Assembly (NCBI GenBank): GCA_002402295.1
Contig: DHFO01000044.1
Coordinates: 38,748 to 67,919, forward strand
Source of the DNA: Caldiserica bacterium UBA4822
GTDB taxonomy: Bacteria; Caldisericota; Caldisericia; Cryosericales; Cryosericaceae
Direction: 5' to 3'
DNA: 29,172 nucleotides
Positions 15,689 to 22,070 of the stretch are shown here, one piece after another. The notes beneath the pieces are model-generated. The model was not told the origin of the DNA. It saw nothing but the letters and a program-made list of their open reading frames with translations, and ran no database searches. Made by a program: the position numbers and the translations under genes. Numbering within the stretch: position 1 is the stretch's first letter; every line of letters begins with the position of its first letter.

Positions 15689-15716
15689 TTGACTGGCAAA
15701 CAAAAGAGAGTAAACT
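15689..15716 (+). promoter_or_regulatory. likely rpoB promoter (TTGACT-N16-TAAACT)
   Basis: In the 229-base gap before rpoB, TTGACT at 15689-15694 and TAAACT at 15711-15716 are separated by 16 bases and fit a sigma-70-type promoter. Transcription would start near 15723, leaving a leader of about 37 bases. The rest of the gap (15538-15688) holds no gene I can support and only weak hairpin potential around 15572-15596. No ribosomal protein L10 or L7/L12 gene lies here. Confidence 0.55.
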
Positions 15717-15723
15717 TTTGTTT
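15698..15723 (+). repeat. 9-bp inverted repeat overlapping the rpoB -10 region
   Basis: AAACAAAAG at 15698-15706 and CTTTTGTTT at 15715-15723 are perfect reverse complements separated by 8 bases. The loop and right arm include the candidate -10 box. As DNA it could be a repressor operator. As RNA it would be an A/T-rich hairpin that ends in T residues, so a weak terminator of the upstream operon is also possible. Confidence 0.45.
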
Positions 15724-15759
15724 TGACCGCTTTTTCCACACCGATATGAAAGGAGAGCC

Positions 15760-18700
15760 ATGCGCGTGGCAGACGATATTATAGACTTTACCAAAATCAA
15801 ATCAAGTTACGCGATGCCCGACCTCCTCCAGCTTCAGAAGACCTCCTACGACTGGCTTCTGGGACCAGGACTTGAACAGATTTTCACCCGGGTTTTTCCG
15901 ATTGACACAGCCAAACTGCGCATCGAGTACGTGTCCTACGACATAGAGCAGCCAGCAAAGTCCATTGAGGGTTGCCGAAAGGCGGGACTGAGCTTTGAGG
16001 CCATGGTGCGTGCGAGCTTCCGGCTCATCAACAAGGAGACGGGCGAAATCCGCGAACAACCTCTTATCATCACTCAGATTCCCCTCATGACGCCGTACGG
16101 GACATTTCTCATCAACGGGGCAGAGCGTGTCATTGTGTCTCAGCTGGTCCGTTCTCCTGGGGTCTATTTCGAGGGTGGCAAGGATAAGTTGTCTGGTGCC
16201 CAGATCTATATGGTGACCCTCATACCCGACCGGGGAAACTGGATGGAGATCGAGGTAGGCAAGGACGATGTCATCTACACGCGCCTGCGCAAGAAGGCCC
16301 ACAAGATACCAGTGACGCTGGTCCTTAAGGCACTCGGTATCACTTCCAATGACGAGATCGAGCAGCTGTTCACGGTGGACAAGACGGAGCGGATGCCCCT
16401 TGACCAGCTGCGGTCCCTCTATGAACAGATCGAGTACACGGCGGCGGAGTCCTTCATCAATGACAAGGGCACGGAGCTTGTCAAGGAGGGTTCTGTCATC
16501 AATGCCAAAGCTATCGGGACACTAGAGAACCATGGAGAGGCGTCGTTTCTGGTAAGCAGCAGACAGCCTGACCGGTGGATTGTGAAGACGCTCAAGGCTG
16601 ACAAGACCACGAGCCAGGAAGATGCCGTCAAACAGATCTTCAAAGAGATGCAGCCCAAAGAGAGGCTTACAATCGAGGCTGCCGAAAGTCTGCTGTCTAC
16701 GCTGCTTACCGATGAAGCCTACAACACTTTTGCTCCTATCGGGCGGTACAAGATAAACAAGCGGTTCGGTCTGGAGGAAGCATCTCCGGTGCTGACACCC
16801 GGAGACTACGTGGCAGTCATCCGTAGGCTCATCGACATCCGTGAACGACGCGCCTCGTTCGATGACATCGACAGTCTGGCAAACAGGCGCATCCGATGCG
16901 TCGGTGAACTGCTTGCAGAGGAGATTCAGGACAGCATGCTCAAAGTCGCCAAGGCGACCCGGGACAAGGTAACGATCTACTCCTCAGAGCAGATGATGAA
17001 CCTTCAGAATGTCTTGAACACCAAACCGGTGATTTCCTCTATCCGCAACTTCTTCGGTCAGAGCCAGCTGTCGCAGTTCATGGAACAGATCAATCCTCTG
17101 GCTAGCCTCGCCCACAAGAGACGCCTGAGCTCTCTTGGCCCGGGCGGGCTAAATCGGAAGAGGGCGGGCGTTGAGGTGCGGGACATCCATTCATCGCACT
17201 ACAGTCGCATCTGCCCGATCGAGACGCCGGAAGGTGGCAACATAGGTCTGATCAACAGTTTGAGCTCCTATGCGAAGCTTGATGAGTTCGGCTTTATCAC
17301 GGCTCCCTACGCGAGGGTCGAGCGAGGGCGCAAGGACGAGCAAGACGTCGCCTACATGGATGCCGAGGAAGAAGAATCCCACTCGATTGCCCAGGCGAAC
17401 ACACCGGTTGATGAAAAGGGGCATCTTGTCTCCAAGACCGTCATCGCGAGGCAGCGCAGCGAGGGAGGAGAGATTCTTCCAAAGGAGCTGCCTGCGGGCA
17501 GTGTGGACTACATCGACCTCGTACCGTCACAGGTTTTTGGCGTGTCAGCGTCACTGATTCCTTTCCTGGAACACGATGATGCCAACCGTGCTCTCATGGG
17601 ATGCAACATGCAACGGCAGGCCGTTCCTCTTGTTCAGCCCGATCGTGCGCGTGTGTCCACCGGGATGGAGGAGCGGGTTGTACGCGACAACGGGGACCTG
17701 GTACTCAGCGATATCGACGGGACAGTGTCCTACGTCGACGCGGGCGAGGTTCGCGTTGCGCCCATCGTTAACGTGGCCGACCTGCAGGCGGGCAAGGTGG
17801 CGGTGGACGTCGTTCCTATCATGTTGGCATCCGACCATGTTGAGGCCGGAAGTGCTGCAGAGGTACGCATGGTGCCTATCTCCTTCATGCCGGCCGAGTT
17901 GCCTGCGGACATCCAGGGGCTCGTCGGATCTGAACTCTCCCATGATCAGATTGGTACGCTGATTGATCAGGGCGTCGAGTCCTTCGAGTATGTCCCCGCA
18001 GGGTCCATACTGCAAAACTCCCTCTCCGACCTGTTTGACGTGCAGACCGATGAATCGCTAGTCGGCAGGGTGCTGGCGGAGGACGTTCAGGAAGGCAAGA
18101 ACAAGGTGCACAAGGCTGGCACCAAGATTACGGAAACCCTGCTTGGAAGGTTCATCAACAATGCCAAGATTCGCTCCGTCGCAGTTCTTGAAGATGGCGA
18201 AGCCGTGTCTGTTGAGCTTCAGACGCTTACAATGACACCCATCGGACTACAGGTTGTCGGACATCGCATTCTGCGCGTTTCCTCGGCGGTGGATCTCAGT
18301 TCTGCCGTCGGCCAGGTTGTCAGCGATGAGAGTCTGCACGCGCTCTACCTCAAGGATAAGAACGCTAGCGTGCTCACGTATGATCCTGCCAAGGCTGCTT
18401 CCTATGAGTTGTTCCGCGTCAACGGGTCACTCGTGGGGCAGACGCTTGCGGAGGACATACAGTTGCGCAAACCGAAGTCAAAGAAGCTGTCAATCGGCCG
18501 CAAACTGACTCACGAGGACGTGATTCTTCTTGCAAAAAACGGCGTGAGCCACGTGTCGGTGCCTCAGGCTCGTGTGTATGAGCTGCAGAAGTTCAAGCGC
18601 ACCAACCAGGATACCTGCATCAATCAGCATCCCGCCGTATCCCTTGGAGACTCGGTCCGGTCAGGGGACCTTCTTGCCGACGGTTATGCGAGCGCTGAAG

Positions 18701-19947
18701 GCGAGCTGGCCCTTGGCAAGAACCTGCTGGTAGCGTACGTTCCCTGGCGGGGCTACAACTATCAGGACGGAGTCATTATCAGCGAACGGCTTGTTCGTGA
18801 TGACAGTCTCTCGTCCATTCACATCAAGGAGCACAAGATTGAGGTGCGGTCGACGGAGTTTGGCAAGGAGGAGATTACGCATGACCCTCCCAATGTGTCG
18901 AAGGAGTTGACGAGACACCTGGATGACCGGGGCGTTGTCGTGGTGGGCGCACATGTCAAGGCGGAGGATGTGTTGGTGGGCAAGATCACGCCAAGGGCAG
19001 AGCAGGAAGAATCCCCCGAGGTCCGCGTCTACTTTGCTCTGTTCCACGATAAGGCGCGTGACTACAAGAATACCTCCTATAAGGTGCCACCGGGAGAGGA
19101 CGGTGTGGTCATCGATGTGCAGGAGATTACCAAGGATAGCACGAGCGATGTGCTGCCCGTGGGCGTTGAGCGCATCATCAAGGTCTACGTTGCCAAGAAA
19201 CGCAAGATCATCGTTGGTGACAAGGTCGCCGGAAGGCATGGAAACAAGGGTGTTATCACGAGGATTCTGCCTGAGGAGGACATGCCATTCCTTCAGGATG
19301 GAACGCCGGTTGATGTCATCCTGAGCCCTCTTGGTGTCCCATCGCGTATGAACATCGGTCAACTGCTGGAAGCGAGTCTTGGAATCGCGGCGCGCAAACT
19401 GAACGTCAGAACAGTCACACCGGTGTTCAATGGTGCAACCGAGGATGAAATCAAGGCCCTGCTCCGGAAGGCTGGCCTGGATGGCAGCGGCAAGGAAGCG
19501 GTACGGGACGGTGTGTATGGCAATTACTTTGACAGTCCCGTGACCGTGGGTGAGGCCTACATACTGAAACTCATCCACCTTGCGGAAGACAAGATGCACG
19601 CGCGGTCGACGGGGCGCTATACCCTTATCACACAACAGCCTATCGGAGGCAAGGCACAATTCGGCGGTCAGCGGTTCGGCGAGATGGAGGTCTGGGCTCT
19701 TGAAGCATATGGTGCCTCTACCGTCTTGCAGGAGATGCTCACCATCAAGTCGGATGACCTGGAAGGCAGACGTATCGCATACGAACGGCTTACGAAGGGG
19801 AACAACCTCTTTGAGACTGGTTCTCCTGAATCCTTCAATGTTCTTGTCAAAGAACTTCGCGGGCTTGCGCTGGATCTTGAGTCTCTGCCCAAGCAGGGAG
19901 ACAACCGCGTCAAGAGCACAAAACTGGTTCTGGAAGACAACGAATAA
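15760..19947 (+). CDS. rpoB: RpoB, RNA polymerase beta subunit, with a large lineage-specific insert
   Basis: Core beta subunit of bacterial RNA polymerase, 1395 residues and longer than most. The rifampicin-binding region runs from about residue 431 to 475 (SQLSQFMEQINPL, HKRRLSSLGPGGL), followed by CPIETPEGGNIGLIN. Near the end are GDKVAGRHGNKGVI, LGVPSRMNIGQLLE and GGKAQFGGQRFGEMEVWALE. Residues 668-936 form an insert between the YVDA segment and TNQDTCINQ, which normally lie close together. The active-site motif reads GYNYQDGVI, with Gln1002 where Glu is nearly universal; Asp1003 is kept. The start ATG has AGGAG at 15751-15755. It is followed after 20 bases by an EF-G2 gene, not rpoC. Confidence 0.98.
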   Translation: MRVADDIIDFTKIKSSYAMPDLLQLQKTSYDWLLGPGLEQIFTRVFPIDTAKLRIEYVSYDIEQPAKSIEGCRKAGLSFEAMVRASFRLINKETGEIREQPLIITQIPLMTPYGTFLINGAERVIVSQLVRSPGVYFEGGKDKLSGAQIYMVTLIPDRGNWMEIEVGKDDVIYTRLRKKAHKIPVTLVLKALGITSNDEIEQLFTVDKTERMPLDQLRSLYEQIEYTAAESFINDKGTELVKEGSVINAKAIGTLENHGEASFLVSSRQPDRWIVKTLKADKTTSQEDAVKQIFKEMQPKERLTIEAAESLLSTLLTDEAYNTFAPIGRYKINKRFGLEEASPVLTPGDYVAVIRRLIDIRERRASFDDIDSLANRRIRCVGELLAEEIQDSMLKVAKATRDKVTIYSSEQMMNLQNVLNTKPVISSIRNFFGQSQLSQFMEQINPLASLAHKRRLSSLGPGGLNRKRAGVEVRDIHSSHYSRICPIETPEGGNIGLINSLSSYAKLDEFGFITAPYARVERGRKDEQDVAYMDAEEEESHSIAQANTPVDEKGHLVSKTVIARQRSEGGEILPKELPAGSVDYIDLVPSQVFGVSASLIPFLEHDDANRALMGCNMQRQAVPLVQPDRARVSTGMEERVVRDNGDLVLSDIDGTVSYVDAGEVRVAPIVNVADLQAGKVAVDVVPIMLASDHVEAGSAAEVRMVPISFMPAELPADIQGLVGSELSHDQIGTLIDQGVESFEYVPAGSILQNSLSDLFDVQTDESLVGRVLAEDVQEGKNKVHKAGTKITETLLGRFINNAKIRSVAVLEDGEAVSVELQTLTMTPIGLQVVGHRILRVSSAVDLSSAVGQVVSDESLHALYLKDKNASVLTYDPAKAASYELFRVNGSLVGQTLAEDIQLRKPKSKKLSIGRKLTHEDVILLAKNGVSHVSVPQARVYELQKFKRTNQDTCINQHPAVSLGDSVRSGDLLADGYASAEGELALGKNLLVAYVPWRGYNYQDGVIISERLVRDDSLSSIHIKEHKIEVRSTEFGKEEITHDPPNVSKELTRHLDDRGVVVVGAHVKAEDVLVGKITPRAEQEESPEVRVYFALFHDKARDYKNTSYKVPPGEDGVVIDVQEITKDSTSDVLPVGVERIIKVYVAKKRKIIVGDKVAGRHGNKGVITRILPEEDMPFLQDGTPVDVILSPLGVPSRMNIGQLLEASLGIAARKLNVRTVTPVFNGATEDEIKALLRKAGLDGSGKEAVRDGVYGNYFDSPVTVGEAYILKLIHLAEDKMHARSTGRYTLITQQPIGGKAQFGGQRFGEMEVWALEAYGASTVLQEMLTIKSDDLEGRRIAYERLTKGNNLFETGSPESFNVLVKELRGLALDLESLPKQGDNRVKSTKLVLEDNE
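17761..18567 (+). other. RpoB insert with repeated modules
   Basis: This segment encodes residues 668-936 of RpoB and has no counterpart in standard beta subunits at this point. Two related units are clear. Residues about 757-809 contain DLF, SLVGRVLAEDVQ, an AGTKIT turn and ending IRSVAV. Residues about 883-934 contain ELF, SLVGQTLAEDIQ, a GRKLTHED turn and ending VSHVSV. A third partial unit is at about 717-745 (GLVGSELSHDQ ending ESFEYV). The pattern resembles beta-beta-prime modules known from lineage-specific polymerase inserts, and it recurs in the RpoC of this window. Confidence 0.7.
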
Positions 19948-19956
19948 CTTTTTCTA

Positions 19957-19962
19957 GGGAGG
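19957..19962 (+). promoter_or_regulatory. Shine-Dalgarno deciding the GTG start of the EF-G2 gene
   Basis: GGGAGG lies five bases before the GTG at 19968. It is the only strong ribosome binding site in the 20-base gap after rpoB and sets the start at a non-ATG codon. Confidence 0.75.
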
Positions 19963-19967
19963 AAAAG

Positions 19968-22055
19968 GTGAGCAGATTCGGCCCGAGTGACATCAGGAAC
20001 GTTGTGCTGGTAGGGCAAGGGGGTTCTGGAAAAACCATCATCACCGAACGTCTCGTGTTTCATGCGGGGGCGAGCCAGAGGGTAGGCCGCGTAGAGGATG
20101 GAACCACTGTATCCGACTTCCTCGATGAAGAAATCAAGAGGCACATCAGCACAAGTATTGGACTGTGCGAGTTCGACTACAAGGGAACTCGTTTCAATCT
20201 GCTTGATACGCCAGGCTATGCCGATTTCATGACGGAGGCGCAGGAGGCGGTACGGGTTGCCGACACCGCCTTGCTGACGATCAATGCGGGTGCGGGCATA
20301 GAAGTTCAGACCCCTCGGTTCTGGTCGCTGTGCGAAAGCCAGAATGTTCCAGTGGCCTTTGTCATCAATAAACTTGACCTGGACAATGTGGATGTCGATG
20401 AACTTGTGGCCAGTCTCCAGGCTGCCTTTGGAAACAAAGTCATTCCTCTTGTGATTCCTTTGTCCACAGGGGCGTCGTTTGCCGGGTTCGTCAACGTTCT
20501 GACGGGCAAGGTACATGGTTATGTTGGGGGCAGCGATAATGCGGTGGTGACTGATGCTATTCCCGGTACGATGCAGTCCACGTTCGAGGCTGCACGCCTT
20601 GCTCTTACGGAAGCAGTTGCGGAGTCGGATGACGGTGTAATGGAAAAATACCTCGGCGGTGAGACGCTGACCCAGGATGAGCTGGTCATGGTGTTTACCA
20701 AGGCGTTTCGCACGCGCCAGGTATTCCCGGTGCTGGTAACCTCGGCACTCAAGGGAACTGGCTGCGACTATGTCATGGACTTTCTTTCGGGCTATGCACC
20801 TTCGCCCATGGACGGACTTGTCCAGGCGAAGCGGAAAGGACTCGACGAAACCGTGGAGCTGCGCGCAGACGCGGCAGGGCCAACGGCGGCTTTTGTGTTC
20901 AAGACAACCTCCGACCCGTTTGTTGGAAAGCTCTCTTTCGTGCGTGTCTACAGTGGAAAGGTTGGGCACGACATCTATAACTCGACGAAGGACGTGACGG
21001 AGAAGGTCGGTGGTCTTTTCCACACCTTGGGGAAGAAGCAGGAGCCCATTGACGAGGCTGTTCCCGGTGACATCGTCGTAATCTCCAAGCTGGTGCAGAC
21101 GGCGACCAACGATACGCTTTCATCGAAAGACATGCCGCTGGAACTTGCACCGATTGTCTTCTCTCCGCCTCTCCTGATGCGTTCATTGAAGCCAAAGACA
21201 AGGGCTGACGACGACAAGCTGAGCTCTACGCTGAGCCGCCTCAAAGAAGAAGAACCGGCTGTCGTCATTGACAAGAACAGTGAAACGCACGAGACGATTC
21301 TGAGCGGTCTTGGAGAAGCTCATCTGCAGGTCATCGTCGAGCGCCTGCAAAAGAAGTTTGGCGTGAACATTGACCTTGAAGTTCCCAAGGTTCCCTACCG
21401 TGAGACCATCAAGGGCAAGGCTCATGTCGAGGGAAAGCACAAAAAGCAGACGGGTGGTCACGGGCAGTACGGGGACTGCTGGATCGAAATGGAGCCCAAC
21501 GAGCGAGGCGGCGGCTGGGTCTTTGAGAACAAGGTGTTCGGGGGCGCAATCCCAAAACAGTACATTCCAGCCATTGAGAAAGGCATGCTCGAGACTATGA
21601 GCAAAGGACAACTGGCCGGCTATCCAGTTGTGGACGTCAAGGTAGCCGTCACCGATGGCTCGTATCACCCGGTCGACTCGTCAGAAATGGCATTCAAGAC
21701 CGCGGGCTCGCTTGCATTCAAGAAGGGATTCGAACAGGCCAGCCCGATTCTCCTCGAACCGATCGTATCGCTTGAAACGGTCGTTGATGAGAAATACATG
21801 GGCGACGTCATGGGAGACCTGACCAGCAAGCGCGGCAAGATTGCCGGCATGGAGAATGTTGATGGCAAGCAGATCATCAAGGCATTTGTGCCTTTCGCAG
21901 AGATGTTGAACTATGGCATCGACCTTGGGTCCATGACTCAGGGAACAGGGACGTATTCAATGAAGATCGATCACTATGAGGAAGTGCCGGAGCGCATCGC
22001 GGAGAAGATCATCGCTGACGCGAGGGCCACGATGGTCGCCGAGGAAGAGGAGTAA
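19968..22055 (+). CDS. EF-G2-type translational GTPase between rpoB and rpoC
   Basis: EF-G paralogue, 695 residues, with all EF-G domains. The G1 loop is GQGGSGKT (residues 16-23) instead of AHIDAGKT. G3 is DTPGYADF, so the catalytic His of canonical EF-G is Tyr84. G4 is NKLD at 134-137, and switch I reads EEIKRHISTS rather than RGITI. Domain IV keeps QTGGHGQYGD and DGSYHPVDSSEM. These traits define the EF-G2 (EF-G II) group, whose role is not well settled. A canonical fusA is present at 27011, so this is a second factor. It starts at GTG, 20 bases after rpoB and 15 before rpoC, which implies one transcript with polymerase genes. Confidence 0.93.
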   Translation: MSRFGPSDIRNVVLVGQGGSGKTIITERLVFHAGASQRVGRVEDGTTVSDFLDEEIKRHISTSIGLCEFDYKGTRFNLLDTPGYADFMTEAQEAVRVADTALLTINAGAGIEVQTPRFWSLCESQNVPVAFVINKLDLDNVDVDELVASLQAAFGNKVIPLVIPLSTGASFAGFVNVLTGKVHGYVGGSDNAVVTDAIPGTMQSTFEAARLALTEAVAESDDGVMEKYLGGETLTQDELVMVFTKAFRTRQVFPVLVTSALKGTGCDYVMDFLSGYAPSPMDGLVQAKRKGLDETVELRADAAGPTAAFVFKTTSDPFVGKLSFVRVYSGKVGHDIYNSTKDVTEKVGGLFHTLGKKQEPIDEAVPGDIVVISKLVQTATNDTLSSKDMPLELAPIVFSPPLLMRSLKPKTRADDDKLSSTLSRLKEEEPAVVIDKNSETHETILSGLGEAHLQVIVERLQKKFGVNIDLEVPKVPYRETIKGKAHVEGKHKKQTGGHGQYGDCWIEMEPNERGGGWVFENKVFGGAIPKQYIPAIEKGMLETMSKGQLAGYPVVDVKVAVTDGSYHPVDSSEMAFKTAGSLAFKKGFEQASPILLEPIVSLETVVDEKYMGDVMGDLTSKRGKIAGMENVDGKQIIKAFVPFAEMLNYGIDLGSMTQGTGTYSMKIDHYEEVPERIAEKIIADARATMVAEEEE

Positions 22056-22060
22056 CTCAA

Positions 22061-22066
22061 GGGAGG
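22061..22066 (+). promoter_or_regulatory. Shine-Dalgarno deciding the TTG start of rpoC
   Basis: GGGAGG lies four bases before TTG 22071, in a context almost identical to the one before the EF-G2 gene. No ATG in this frame lies near the expected N-terminus of RpoC, so TTG is the supported start. Confidence 0.75.
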
Positions 22067-22070
22067 AAGA

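Noticed and set aside
15723..15750. TTGACC-N16-TATGAA as the main rpoB promoter
   Set aside because: The transcript would begin at about the start codon and lose the AGGAG ribosome binding site. The upstream pair at 15689-15716 fits better.
18661..19659. Long minus-strand open frame (332 codons) inside rpoB
   Set aside because: It lies opposite strongly conserved rpoB sequence and shows no family motif; it is a shadow of GC-rich coding.
19968..22055. Ribosome protection protein (TetM-like), LepA or RF3 as the identity of the extra GTPase
   Set aside because: All EF-G domains, including a normal domain IV with QTGGHGQYGD and the YHPVDSSE loop, are present, and the G1/G3 motifs match EF-G2.
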